A stretch of 64,000 nucleotides of DNA. Source: Mikania micrantha. Taxonomy: Eukaryota; Streptophyta; Magnoliopsida; Asterales; Asteraceae. The position numbers and the translations under genes are program-made. The DNA lies in the NCBI GenBank assembly GCA_009363875.1, contig CM018689.1:56173741-56237740 (forward strand), written 5' to 3'. The notes beneath the pieces were generated by a model. The model ran no database searches. It was not told the origin of the DNA and was given only the letters and a program-made list of their open reading frames with translations. This document shows positions 23,212 through 34,613 of this stretch, in pieces; within the stretch, counting starts at the first letter, position 1, and the number at the start of each line of letters is the position of its first letter.

Positions 23212-23410
23212 TGTCTACAAAATATGACATTTGACAAGGTCTATAAATAATTCATCGTAATTTAGCTTATAAGCTATCATCAGAATTCATCATAATAATC
23301 ATTCTTAGTATTTCAAGTATTCTACTCTACCTATTCCTTTGATAGGCACTTATCTCAGTTTGGTTAAAGCTTAGATACAATCATTAGTACCTATTTCGCT
23401 AAAACCAGGA

Positions 23411-23422
23411 GCTCTGATACCA
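23411..23422 (-). promoter_or_regulatory. Primer-binding site, tRNA-iMet type
   Basis: Minus strand TGGTATCAGAGC lies three bases inside the 5' LTR. This is the standard complement to the initiator tRNA-Met 3' end. Confidence 0.92.
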
Positions 23423-23425
23423 ACC

Positions 23426-25395
23426 TGTCACACCCCGGGCTCTCGGCGGCCCGGGCGCTGCGACCCGATTGGTTTCATTGACAAATACAGTCTCGGTCAG
23501 AGTTTATTATTCATTTTAATATGTTTCAGCGGAAGCGTTGTTTCATAAATTCGTAATTTTATAAATAATTTACATGCATGGATGTGAAAACCGTTTTTCA
23601 TAATTTACAAATAATTCATACGCATGTGTATGAAAACCATATTTTCATTGCTTGTAAATAACTTTTCAGGATTTTATTAAATTTCATATGCATAGATATG
23701 AACATAACATTTTATTTCATTTTAAACCGAGTTTTTTACAAACATATATTTACGTATCTCGGTTTACACGGGACTTGGAGGTATAACTCCAATCGCTCCT
23801 CGGTTTCGCCACAAGATTTTATTTAAGGCGTCATAGGCCCTAAACCTCTAATCTTGTTTCTGATTTGTCATTCATTATCACCTGAAAAGTTTTTGAAAAT
23901 AAAACGTCAACATAAAGTTGGTGAATACAAGTAACAGACTCAATATGTAAGCATAGCATGTTCGGTCCTTTAATCATAAGTAATATTGGCAATACTACAC
24001 ATTTAGCAGGTTATTTCACTGATCGATACAACTACTGCATACACTGGTTTATAACTGTCACTGGTTAGGAACTACAGCGCAGCGCGTCTTACGTTTTGTT
24101 CCCTCCAGCCCACAGCTGGTCACTGGTTAGGTTGCCTGCGCAGCGCGTCTTACGTTTAACCTTCCAGCCCACCTGTACCAGCCACATATGGGAATTTCAC
24201 CCATATGCGGATACGATTTGCAAATCATACGTATACTAATAGCCTAAATGCTGGTCTAATAGTATCCCTTTATGCGTCAAAGTTTAAACATACAATGCTC
24301 AAAAATAAATTTATAAATTTAAAAAGAAGTTAAATGTATTCACCTGAATTTTGGGTTGGCTGGGTGACAACTTTAAACTTGTTATTGTAAATTGGGCAGC
24401 GTTTCTGCTTAATCTATGCTTATAATTATTCTGCAAGAATAAATTACTTACTTATTTATTTATTTATTTACGATTATATTATTACTATTATTATTACTAT
24501 TATTATTACTATTACTAAAATTTTTATACATACATAGGGTCGGATTTTAACTTTAACCCTGTAATTAATGCTATACAAAAACCTAAGACTATAACTTAAA
24601 TTAAAACTGAAATACATACCTTAAATGGACAATTCTTGATACTATTTATTTTTATGCTCCTAAACCACGTAAAGCCGTCAGTAAGGTTGGGAGGAAATTT
24701 AAAGAAACTTTGTTTACATGAAATTTTAACATTTATGGCTTCGTACAATCATGTTATATGTGTGTGTTGACGGGTGGTGATAAGCAATAGCTTATCCTAT
24801 TCTTTTAATTTGTTGACAAATACTACATACGTGTACAATAATATATATATTATATTTATTTGTTGGCAACTAAAAAAAATCACACGTACATATGTACATA
24901 ATCGCAAGAACACATATATAATAATTATTAATATTATATTATTATAATTAAATTAAACTCAAATTTTGTTTTACTCTAATAACTTTTCAAATATTGAGTT
25001 TTATAAAATTATAAATATACAGTTAGAACCTATTCTTTTTTATATACGTTTCGACCTAAGTTTCGTTAAAAACGGAGAAAGTTTAATTATATTATATTTT
25101 ATTAATTTTAGGTGGTCTCCTATTATATTAACTGATCGTTCAACCAACGATTATTTCTAATAATTGTTTTATCCTACCTATTCGTTTAAACAACGTTAAA
25201 AATTTTAAGCGCTTATTTCTATTGTTATACTCACGAATAATCATAAAAATAAACTATTTTATATTATTAGACGAAGAGTTACGTTTTTAATTGATATTAT
25301 TATTATTATTATTTTTATAATAATAATAATTATTATTATTATTGTTTTTTTTTTTCGACAATATTTTATTTATTTTTTCAAAACAGGATGTTACA
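23426..25395 (-). repeat. 5' LTR of the first gypsy element
   Basis: 1,970 bp, matching 16703-18673. It ends in GGTGTGACA on the coding strand next to the primer site. Confidence 0.92.
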
Positions 25396-25452
25396 CGATC
25401 CATCTCTAATTATATCACCAAAGTGTTTTCGGCTTAGCTGGTTGTGGAGCAC

Positions 25453-25512
25453 ATGAAAACTTCACAGTTAATCATGCTCAGGTTGCAGCAACCTAGTGAT
25501 GGGTGACCTTCC
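25453..25512 (+). other. 5S rRNA-derived segment inside the Cassandra 3' LTR
   Basis: The segment from GAAAACTTCACAGTTAA through ATGCTCAGG to GATGGGTGACC follows the 3' half of plant 5S rRNA, including the A-box-like AGTTAATCATGCTCAGG and C-box-like GATGGGTGACC of the internal promoter. In Cassandra these support RNA polymerase III recognition; whether this copy is active is unknown. Confidence 0.7.
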
Positions 25513-25614
25513 TGCCTCCCTATGAAGTTTTCACCCGGGCAACCGAAGACAAAACTCTGAGGTCCGAGTGAGCAAAGCGGATAATATTGGTGTTAGACGG
25601 GGCCAAATGTTACA

Positions 25615-25925
25615 AAACAACCCATAAAAATATTGAATTAGTGGATAACACTTCAAGACAAGCTAGGTATGTCACCTAACCTAAATTGTAGATACATAAT
25701 TATGATTTGATTGTGTGTGAGATGATCCACAAGTTGTGTGGATACTCAATTATGAATCTAGATGTGAATTTGGTAGTTGGATTATGACATGTATGTGGAA
25801 TTTATATTATGTCGTGATTTTGGTGAATATGATGTCTGTATGTTGATAATTTGGCAATAATAAGCAATATGTATTTTTAATGCTCGGCAATAATAACAGG
25901 TGATGTGAATTTCTATGCTGGAATT
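25615..25925. other. Intergenic DNA, nothing recognised
   Basis: A short AT/TG-rich stretch between the Cassandra 3' LTR and the hAT-like end. No ORF or repeat is supported. Confidence 0.4.
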
Positions 25926-26380
25926 TAGAGGTGCAAAAAAACCAGGTATGGAACCGGACCCGATTCAAAACCCGGAACGGACCCGATTAGTTTCTGAACC
26001 CGGTTGTACCCGTTCCAACCCGAGTATGGTTTTTTTAGACCGGACCGGACCCGGAACCTGGCATTACCGTTTTTTTCGAATTCTAGCCTTTTTTCGAAAA
26101 TATAGCCGTTTTTAATGTTTTTGACCATTTTTTTCGAATTTTCTTGATCATTTTATTCCTCCAAGCTAGTATATAAAGATTTTGATGAATTGGTTGATTC
26201 ACAACTCTCAAACGCAAACCCGAACGCTCAAAACGCAAAAACGCAAAAACTCTTGTGTTAACTTTGTTAACTCTCTTCTTAATTTCTTTCATTCTTTTAC
26301 TATGCCTCAATCACATTCATCTGTTGGGCAATGTGAACGTTTTACATGGTGTGTAAACGTAGAATTTCTTGATTCATAAA
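25926..26380 (+). mobile_element. Possible 5' end of a hAT element
   Basis: The segment begins TAGAGGTGCAAAAAAACC, like hAT termini, and is followed by clustered ACCGGACCCG/CCCGGAAC motifs of the kind found in hAT subterminal regions. A TATATAAAG lies near 26170, with a short reading frame from 26302 (MPQSHSSVGQCERF) that stops after 25 codons. No partner end or target duplication was found, so this may be a truncated end only. Confidence 0.35.
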
Positions 26381-26794
26381 TCGTGTGAACTCTTCAAGTT
26401 GGATATATGAAGTTTAGGCAAATCATAAGTGGTGAGATTACCTAACATGAGTCTCATCCGTAAAAAAAGAAGTCACAAGGGGTTGGGTGAATTAAAAATG
26501 ACCTGACAAAGTTTTGATTTTGTTACTTGTGAATGTATTTAGAATTGATTGTATGTGACGTTAATGGTGTAAATTGGGTGATTTAAACTTAACATTGCAT
26601 ATTTATTTTGGTTTGGCATTTTATTTGGTTGAGAACACGGTTTATGTATTAATTTTTAATGAAAAATCTTATCGCTTTTCAAATATAGGTCATGCTTGTG
26701 AGAACTTTGGGGGACGTCGAAGGATCCAAGCTTTTTTGAAAGCATGATAACAAAAACTTCTTCAGAAGTTTGGTGTTTGATATCTGATAATATA
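26381..26794. other. Intergenic DNA
   Basis: No gene or clear repeat is recognised. Confidence 0.35.
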
Positions 26795-27343
26795 TAGTGC
26801 TGAAACGAATTAAACGAATAAGAATGAGCCTTTGCTCTTGTTTGTTCGTTCGTTTAACTTTTAACTTGTTCACGAACGCTAATAACCGAACTAAAATTCT
26901 TGTTCGTATTTGTTCATTAAGGAATTTAGCTTGTTCACGAACGTTAACGAACACATATTATTTAAACAATAAAAATCAACATTCTTAATCTCAAACATTA
27001 GAGATAATCATTTATAAATATATAAATTAAAATATCATAGGATTAAACTAAAAATAACTTAAATAGTATGGTATTAAATAAACATAAAAAAAATAAAAAT
27101 ATACAACACATTTAATGAATAAATATAATAATGAACTTAATCAAACATAAACGAACGTAATCGAACATGTTACAGAACGTTCACGAACACAAATGAACGA
27201 ACACTTACTCTGTTCATGTTCGTTCATTTAATGAACATTATTTCTTGTCCGTGGTTCATTTATTAAACGAACGAACATAAACAAACTTCCCACTGAATGG
27301 TTCATGAATAGTACGCTAAACGTTCGATTCGTTTATAACCATA
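26795..27343. mobile_element. hAT-like non-autonomous element, copy 1
   Basis: Related along its whole length to 30788-31347: both share GTTCGTTCA/CACGAACG motifs at the ends and the central CATATTATTTAAACAATAAA block. Imperfect inverted ends are TAGTGCTGAAACGAAT and its partner TATGGTTATAAACGAAT. A target duplication could not be confirmed. No coding capacity. Confidence 0.6.
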
Positions 27344-27592
27344 TATACGAAGGAAGATAGACGTTCGAAAGTAATAGTTCTTTGTAAGCTTTGGCATGTC
27401 TTGGCCGGAAGCAAATGTCATTAGGAATTGCTTGTGTGGGGAGTACTGCGCCACCAGAAATCGGAAGCTATCAGTATTTCAGAAGCTTGATGCTACTTCT
27501 GAAAGATTGTTTACTTCTAAAAAGAGTTGCCTTGAAAATTGATGTGTTCAGGACGGGTCGAAAAAAGGCTCTAGCGAATTCAAATATTAAAA
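27344..27592. other. Intergenic DNA
   Basis: An 86-codon open frame from 27391 crosses this region but has no recognisable domain and runs into the adjacent repeat; it is not supported as a gene. Confidence 0.35.
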
Positions 27593-28090
27593 TAGGGTTG
27601 TTCAAAAAAATCAAAAACCATTTAAAACTGAAAATCGAACCGTATTCATAACTGAAAAACGAACCGAATTTCAAATTCAGTTTTCTATTTGGTTCCTTAC
27701 TATATCCGAATTCCAAACTCGGTTTTAGGTTCGGTTCCCAAACATATCCGAATTCTGAATTTTGGTTTTTGGTTCAAATTTTTTGAATTCGGTTTAATCA
27801 ATTAACCGATTAAACCAAATTTAGATTTAAATTTACTATTTCATTAATACTATATATTGTTAAATTTAGTTTATTTGGATCGGTTTATAACCATTTTAAT
27901 TGGGTTATAATCGGTTTATTCGATTAATTCGGTTTTTAACTGGTTTATTTGGTTTTGAATCAGCTTGTTCGGTTTTTACCGAAACCAAACCAAACCACTT
28001 CCCAAATTCGGTTCAGTTTACGGATAGGAAAAAATTAAAAACCGATAAAACCGAGCCGAATAAATGTTAACCAAACCGATGAATACCCCA
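27593..28090. mobile_element. hAT-like MITE rich in AACCGAA/TTCGGTTT
   Basis: The ends are TAGGGTTGTTCA and, inverted, TGGGGTATTCAT. The interior is packed with TTCGGTTT and AAACCGAA motifs in both orientations. The possible 8-bp flanks (TATTAAAA and GTTTAAAG) agree only in part. The size and structure match other hAT MITEs nearby. Confidence 0.5.
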
Positions 28091-28338
28091 GTTTAAAGTG
28101 CATGAAAGTAACTTTCTATGCTTTAAATAAATTACGTTTTGTCTTTCTTAAATCATGTGTATATAAAAGACACTTTTTTGTTATCTGCAACTTGTTGGTT
28201 CTTATTTAAATGAATCACTGTATATACATATATATTGAAAATTTTGTGTCTTTTAAAAAATGGACCCGGGATGGAGGTCAGGTGCTCTACCTGGGCCACC
28301 TCTAGACTTCTGAAACACTCTAATACCTTTTAGATACA
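28091..28338. other. Intergenic DNA
   Basis: No gene is visible. A GACCCGGGATGGAGGTCAGG segment near 28263 followed by CCACCTCTAG near 28299 could be the truncated 3' end of a hAT element. Confidence 0.3.
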
Positions 28339-28346
28339 CTTGGTTG

Positions 28347-28828
28347 TAGAGGTGTCCATGGTTTGGTTTCAAACCATGAAACCGCCTAAAACGGTCTTCA
28401 GTTTGGTTTCAAATTCGATTTTTTTCCCAAACATTTGATCGGACGGTTTCAAAAGTTCAAAACCTTAATAAAAGGTTTGGTCTGCGATTTTCATCAAAAA
28501 CTGGTCGTAAAAACGGGACCGGACCGTATGTGTTAGTGTGTGTATACACACATGTCTATGTATATGTGTGTATAGAATGAGTCCATGATTTATTCGTCAT
28601 TTAAAATAATTAGTTGGAATTGAACAATAAAATGTTTGGTTTGATTCAATTTTATTTTTAACAGACAGGATCAAAAGTTCAAACCCTAAACCAAACCGCT
28701 GATAACGATTTGGTTTGATTTTTATTTTGAACGGTTTGGTTTTGGTTTTCATTATTCAAAACCGTTGTAAATGGTTTGGTTTACGGTTCCAACTAAAACT
28801 CGTAAAAACCGGATCACGAACACCCCTA
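28347..28828. mobile_element. hAT MITE, 482 bp, near-exact 8-bp target duplication
   Basis: The ends are TAGAGGTGTCCATGG and, inverted, TAGGGGTGTTCGTGA. The flanks CTTGGTTG (28339-28346) and CTTGATTG (28829-28836) match at 7 of 8 positions. The interior has many GGTTTGGTTT and AAAACCGTT motifs and no ORF. Confidence 0.8.
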
Positions 28829-28855
28829 CTTGATTGAAGCAGGAGTCAGAGACCA

Positions 28856-29077
28856 CCAATGAGACGTTGCTGCATTGGTACCCCAAGAGTCTTCCAAATA
28901 GGAGGTCTTGGGTTCAAATCTCTCCCGCAGCGAAAAATGGGTCTGGGGGGAGGAGGTTTTCACAGTGGGGTTTCCTCCTGAGGTGGTTGTGGTGACTCAT
29001 GATAGGTCCAGATAACTAGACATTGGTTACATAACTTGAAAACAGTAGATTCACACGTTAAAAAAAAAAAAAAAAAA
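28856..29077 (+). mobile_element. tRNA-derived SINE with A-tail and target duplication
   Basis: An A-box-like TTGCTGCATTGG near 28868 and a B-box GGTTCAAATCT at 28911-28921 lie in a tRNA-like head. The element ends in a run of 18 A at about 29060-29077. The flanks GGAGTCAGAGACCA (28842-28855) and GGAGTCGGAGACCA (29078-29091) form a 14-bp duplication with one mismatch. Confidence 0.82.
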
Positions 29078-29091
29078 GGAGTCGGAGACCA

Positions 29092-30330
29092 TCTGCGCAA
29101 AAACCCACCAAGAATGAAAAGGTATTGATGAGCATCTAACTTTAAATTCCTTTACAAATATATATCAGAGTGAAAGCTACTTACAGTGTAAGTTACACTA
29201 ATGCGTTGGACAGATAACCGATATCAATTATGTTGAACCTCACACCATTGGAACCTTTTTCTCAATATAGATTGTGTATTTTGATCTACTTTCTTGCATG
29301 TTACTACAATTCAAGAAACCAATATTCATTCTATCAACCTGGACCACGCAACAACCATAAATGTTTTGCAAAACCATTTACATGTTATGATTTACCTATG
29401 ACAAATATTAATATATAATATATTTTAATCAGTCTAAATTTAAAGATAAAAATTAAGTTTTTTTTTTAATGTTTATAATTTTTTTATGTTATAGTATTTT
29501 TTTTAAAAAAATTGCAAAATTATATTCGTCTTATTTTTTTTAATTCCATTATAATCTTGACAAGTTTTTTTATTTTTTTTCCATACGTCACTTATTTAAA
29601 TTAAAGTAACGAGTAATAAATATAACACATTGTTTTCAATTTTATCTGACAACTGTAAATCACAGATGTAATTTACAATATCTAAAACATTATTTGCAGT
29701 GATATGATATTTAATGATTAAATATTAAAAAATATAAAACTTTTTATAATTTACTAAGTTTTTAAAACTTGATAAACTATATTAAGTTTTAAATTATATA
29801 ATATCTCGAAATATAATTTTATAATTATTGAATATTATTGTTAATTTATTTTATGTTTTATAATTTTTAAATATTCATATTTTTCTTATTTAACCAATAT
29901 TTGATAAATCTACCATATGAATTATATTAATATCTTTGTTTATAATATTTACGTTTAGTCAACCCATGTAATACGTTGGTTTATAATACTTGTTTTTATA
30001 AACAAAATGTTTAAAGGAACACATGATATGTTCCTAAAGTCCTCAATTTTGAGTCTCTCTTAATAAATATATTTTATATATTAATTTTACAAAACATACT
30101 TTAAAAAAAAACAAATTATATAAAATATAAAAATTTAAAAACAATTATTTAAATAGAAATGTTTAGGTCTTTTTATCCGTTATCGTGTCTTTTTGTTTAT
30201 CATTATTTATTTTTCTTCGTCATTTGTATCTTACTTTGTTTTCTAAAATAATGAACTTTAAAAAGAATAATGTAGAAATAATGGATTCAAGTACTTTTTA
30301 TACGTAAATTATAATGATAAAACAACAACA
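29092..30330. other. Very AT-rich intergenic DNA
   Basis: No coding signal or bounded repeat is seen. Poly-T and poly-A tracts are frequent. A 62-codon frame at 29230 is not supported. Confidence 0.4.
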
Positions 30331-31460
30331 AATTCATCTAATACATAAAAAACAAATGATAAGATAGAATCAAATAGTCAAAAACATAAACCACAATGAT
30401 GGATGCATATGACACAATAACCTAAAATATATGTTACTAAAATAAGAGGTTTTGAAAAAAAAAATATAATTGTGTACTTATAATATGAAAAACATAAAAA
30501 ACAAATAACAGATTTATTCATTACATAAAAAATAACAAAAAAAAAATTGAAATAAGCTATAACGCATAATACAATGATGAATACATATAAAATAATAACA
30601 TGAACTTAAAAAGCAAAAATATGCATATTACACAATTACCTGAACGTAAAACACAATGATAAGTATATATATTATGCAATGACCTGAATGTAAAAAACAC
30701 AATGATGAGTATGTCCAAATGATTTGAACATAAGTAAACACAATGAAAAATATATTACACAATGACATGAAAGTAAAACACAATGGTTAGGCTGTAAGCA
30801 AACTCAATGAACACGAACGGGCCCTTGTCTGTTTTCGTTCATTTCACTTTTAACTTGTTCATCAACGGTTCACGAATGCTAATCGAATTAAGATTCTTGT
30901 TCGTGTTCATTCATTAAGGAATTTAGTTTGTTAACGAACGGTTCATGAACTCTAACGAATACATATTATTTAAACAATAAAAATCAACATTATTAATCTC
31001 AAACATTGAAGATAATTATTTATAAATATATAAATTAAAATATTATAGTATTAAATTAAAAATAACTTAAATATTTTGGTATTAAATTAAAAATATACAA
31101 CACATTTAATTAAAAAAATATAATAAATTAACTTAACCGAACATGAACGAACGTAAACGAACATGTTATCGAACGTTTACGAACACAAAGGAACAAACAC
31201 AACCTCTGTTCCTGTTTGTTTCTTAAACTAAACGAACGGAATTTCTTATTCGTGTTTGTCCATTTATTAAATGAACGAACATAAACGAACATCCCACCAA
31301 ACGGTTCACGAATGGTTCACTGAACATTCGGTTTGTTTATAGCCATAACAGTGATGAATATATTACACAATGACCTGAACTTAAGACATAATGACGAGTA
31401 TATTACATAATGTTCTGAACATACAACACAGTGATTTAAACATAAAAGACAATAACCAAA
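30331..31460. repeat. Degenerate tandem repeat of CACAATGATGAGTATATTACA-like units
   Basis: Units of about 35-45 bases containing ACACAATGA, TATATTACACAATGA and CCTGAAC(A/G)TAAAA recur from about 30390 to 30787 and again at 31348-31460. The array is split by the hAT-like element 30788-31347. Similar fragments occur again near 31780-31840. Confidence 0.6.
30788..31347. mobile_element. hAT-like non-autonomous element, copy 2
   Basis: A 560-bp relative of 26795-27343. The ends are TAGGCTGTAAGCAAAC and, inverted, TATGGCTATAAACAAAC. The 8-bp flanks ACAATGGT and ACAGTGAT match at six positions and resemble the surrounding tandem unit ACAATGAT, consistent with insertion into that array. Confidence 0.65.
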
Positions 31461-32067
31461 TGTGCGGTTCATTACTTCAACTGCGATAATTATTTTAAAA
31501 AAAATTAAAAAAATTTATGTTTTTTAAATTATGAGTTTTTAAAAACACAATGGTGAAATAGTACAATTATGTAATTTTAATACATAAAACATAAAAAATT
31601 AAACATACTTTTGAGTCTGGGACTCTTACGAAGCAACATATATATCGCATTGGAGTAGGGGTAACGTTTGTATTCATCTCTTTCCCAGACCCCACAAACT
31701 GAGATCACACTAGGTTTGTTGTTTTGTTGTTATTTAATACATAAAAAACAATAACAAAATAACACTATGATATAGAAAACAAAACACAATAATAAAAATA
31801 TTTTACATAACGAGCTGAAACATTAAACACAATAAATAAAATCTATTTTTAAAAAAATTAGAGAAATGTTACTTGCAGCCCTCAATCATTCTCACACTCC
31901 TCAAAAATCTAAACATTTTTATTTAAACCTAAACCTACACATTAAAATATATTACTTTGTGGAATATTTAAAGCTGCTACATTAACGCAAAATTAAACAA
32001 ATTTCGTAAGATAGAAATATACATTCATTTTAAAACTTGAATGGGAAAAGTGTTTTTTTATTAAAAA
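31461..32067. other. AT-rich intergenic DNA
   Basis: No gene is recognised. Confidence 0.4.
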
Positions 32068-32610
32068 CTAGGTAAGTATCATGTGTATTACACGGATTAA
32101 ATAAAGAAATATAACGAATAATTATCAATGAAAATTTAGAAATAAAATAAGATGATTTTTTATATAAAATACTATTATAATTTCGTATGATTTAATATTT
32201 TAAATATTAAAGTAATAATAGTATTTCTTTAAACATAAACTTTTTTTTATAGTTTGTTTTTCTTTAAACAAAATGTTTCAAATAATTGTTTTTGATTATT
32301 TTAGTTGAAGAAATCAAATGAAAAGTATTTCAATTTCTTATTTTACTATGTTCAACTCTATGTATAATCTATAATATTTTTTTAAAAAAAGTGTGTCTTT
32401 AATATTAATCTATTTTGATGTATTAAAAAAATCTTTTTTATTTCAAATATGTATTAAAATTAAAGTATATTTAACATTTAATATTATTATTATTATTATT
32501 ATTATTTAATATTAGATAGTTAATAGAAGAGAGATGTTGGAAATGAAAGTTAAGAAGCTCTAGAAAAATGACATGTGGCACAAAAATCTTTATTTATTAG
32601 TATAGGTAGA
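32068..32610 (-). mobile_element. Non-autonomous Helitron, 543 bp
   Basis: On the minus strand it begins TCTACCTATACTAATAAATA after an A and ends ...ACCTAG before a T, the A/T insertion habit of Helitrons. A short palindrome TCCGTGTAATACAC lies about 12 bases before the CTAG end. No inverted repeats or target duplication are expected. It encodes nothing. Confidence 0.65.
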
Positions 32611-32624
32611 TGTTTATTACATTA

Positions 32625-33230
32625 CTATCCTATTGACCCGTGTACTACACGGGGTTGCATAAAAAAAAGTTTTTCAATTAAAAGATTAGAAAATTTAAAT
32701 ATGCAAATGAAGATAATATTTAAGAATTATAAAAAAAAAGACAATTAAAATTTACAAATTTGTAAACACTTCCTTGTAGACAACATTCGACGTTTTGTTT
32801 GTAAGTTGTCCGTCTTTATCTAGAATCAATAACTTTAGCCCATCTCTACTTTTAACCCTGGACAACGCAAGGTATAACTGACCATGAGTGAAAACTGGAT
32901 CTTTCAAGAACAAACCAACTTTTGAGAGCGGTTGACCTTGACTTTTATTTATTGTCATTGCGAAGCATACAACAATCGGAAACTGTCTTCTTTGAAATTT
33001 AAATGGTATCTTTTTGTCAGAAGGTGTCAATGGAATTCTTGTAATAAAAGCTCGAGTTCCGATGTTACTTCCAGATATTATTTCTGCTTCTATAACACGA
33101 TCTCCACGTGAAATGATTTGTAGTCTTGTTCCATTGCATAAACCATTTCTTTGATCAATATTCCTTAACAACATAACTGGAACACCATGCATACATTTGG
33201 GAGGTCCAAGGTATGTAACATGTGGGATGA
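32625..33230 (-). mobile_element. 3' part of a Helitron with helicase remnant
   Basis: A perfect 17-bp palindrome CCCGTGTACTACACGGG (32637-32653) lies downstream of the helicase stop codon and about 11 bases before GATAG followed by T, which fits a slightly decayed Helitron 3' end. The upstream part beyond about 33230 is not recognisable, so the element is truncated. Confidence 0.65.
32752..33210 (-). pseudogene. Helitron PIF1-like helicase, C-terminal fragment
   Basis: About 150 residues remain. Motifs are GVPVMLLRNID near the start, FAMTINKSQGQ in the middle and LYLALSRVKSRDGL near the end, which are the late helicase motifs of the PIF1/Helitron family. The Walker motifs and the Rep domain are missing, so this is a relic. 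The ATG at 33192 is only the first methionine of an open segment that reads further upstream. Confidence 0.85.
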
Positions 33231-34247
33231 GTTTTTGCCTTCCAAAAAAAAAAGTAATATAACCTTTTGCCGTATTGAAAACATCTCAAACATCTACTTG
33301 TTTTGGAAGGTTACATTAATTATACTCACAGCAAGTAACAAACAAAAGTAAACTACCTAGGGCACGAATTCGTTACCTGGTTCAAACAGTAAAATTTAAA
33401 ATCAATATCTTAAAAGGATTAACCTTGATTACGCAAATTATTGCAAATTGGAAGACCATGTACATAAAAAGCAAGGATCTTCTTTTCTTGCAGCAGACTT
33501 TCCAGGTAACGCCTGCAAGCATATCATAATTCATATCACCAATAAGAACAAATATTAATTAAAATCAAATTAAAAATCAAATTTTTTAGGTCATTATAAA
33601 GATTAAAAAAAATATTTCCAGCATCTGGGTTGGTCCAAAAGTTTGACATAGCTTATTTGGTCAATGACCTGAGCAAAAATAAACTGAATAGAAGATAGTA
33701 AGAGAAAGGAGGAATATTTAGGGAGGAAAATGTATTAAGTTGTTGTCTTCATGTGGCTTAATGCATTTTTTTTTATTTTTTTAGGTGGGGATGTGGTTAA
33801 TATTTATACTAAACTTTTGGCGTTTTCTACAAATGACGTATGTAATTTAATTGTTACAAGTAACATCCTCAATATTTCGTAACTTTTGCTGAAGATCCTC
33901 ATTGCCTTTTACGTTACCAATATGAAAATTACAGAGCTAGTGAGTTTGCATCACAGGTCTTATATGCCAAAACTTCCTTCAAGAAGTGCCTTTTTCTTAA
34001 TTCATAATCCAATCATTATTTGATGGATTTTAGTATTGACAAGGATGGGATATGCTATATAAACTTGCAACATATGATTATGCAATTAATGCCATGACAA
34101 GAATTAGGAAACTGAATAAGGGTAATTTCTTAAATAAGAATTTAAGGGCTTTTTCAATCCAAATCACCTTGCATAAAGGCTTTTTCTGTGCAAAGTGTGG
34201 TGTGTAAAGACAACCTAATTAAAGGTTCTAAGAGATTTCAAGTTATG
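33231..34247. other. Intergenic DNA before element B
   Basis: No gene or bounded repeat is recognised. The last five bases before the LTR, TTATG (34243-34247), would be the target duplication of element B, whose far end is outside the window. Confidence 0.4.
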
Positions 34248-34613
34248 TGTCACACCCCGGGCCGGCGAGGTAGGATCGGATGTCCCCGTCGGGTGGAAAG
34301 TTCCCGGGGCGCGATATCGTGAGTGATAATCGTGATGATCAGATTGTTTACATAGCATCAACATTGAGAATAACTAAAGCATAGTATAGCATAAAACTAA
34401 AGTTTACAAGGTTAAGTTACAAATGTTAACAACACATGTGTTTCTCAAAAGTACTAGGCCTTCTATCTGGCATCCTAGTATGCAATCCTGACCTTTAGCT
34501 TAATCATGTGCATCACCTGAGAAAGCATGTAAGAAAACAAAGTCAACACAATGGTTGGTGAGTTCATGTGGTTTTAGTAGTTGTAAAATAGCTTTTGCAA
34601 ACCTCCTAGGTAA

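Larger units (their letters stand above)
16703..25395 (-). mobile_element. Ty3/gypsy chromovirus (Tekay-like), complete with LTRs, TSD CGATC
   Basis: The element is bounded by TGTCACACC...GATGTTACA LTRs and flanked by the exact 5-bp duplication CGATC (16698-16702 and 25396-25400). It lies on the minus strand: the primer-binding site adjoins the right LTR and the polypurine tract adjoins the left. Protein order is gag, protease, RT, RNase H, integrase, chromodomain. The LTRs are nearly identical, with only two differences noticed, yet the coding region carries two stop codons and two frameshifts. Confidence 0.92.
16448..25614 (+). mobile_element. Cassandra-type TRIM, 5' LTR truncated, 3' LTR split by a gypsy insertion
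   Basis: The parts are a 5' LTR fragment (16448-16554, ending GATGTTACA), an 82-bp interior with a tRNA-Met-like primer site TGGTATCAGGGAC at 16558-16570 and a purine-rich CTAGGGGGGTGTA before the 3' LTR. The 3' LTR begins TGTAACATCC at 16637 and is interrupted at 16702, resuming after the gypsy element until GTTACA at 25614 (about 280 bp in all). The two LTR ends align well, for example GCAAAGCGGA(C/T)AATATTG. The LTR contains 5S rRNA-like sequence, which defines Cassandra. It has no coding capacity. Confidence 0.8.

Noticed and set aside
27391..27651. 86-codon ORF
   Set aside because: Runs from unassigned DNA into a hAT-like repeat; no domain or promoter.
25926..28306. A single hAT element from TAGAGGTGC at 25926 to CACCTCTA at 28306
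   Set aside because: The ends look alike, but the 8-bp flanks do not match and other complete elements lie between.
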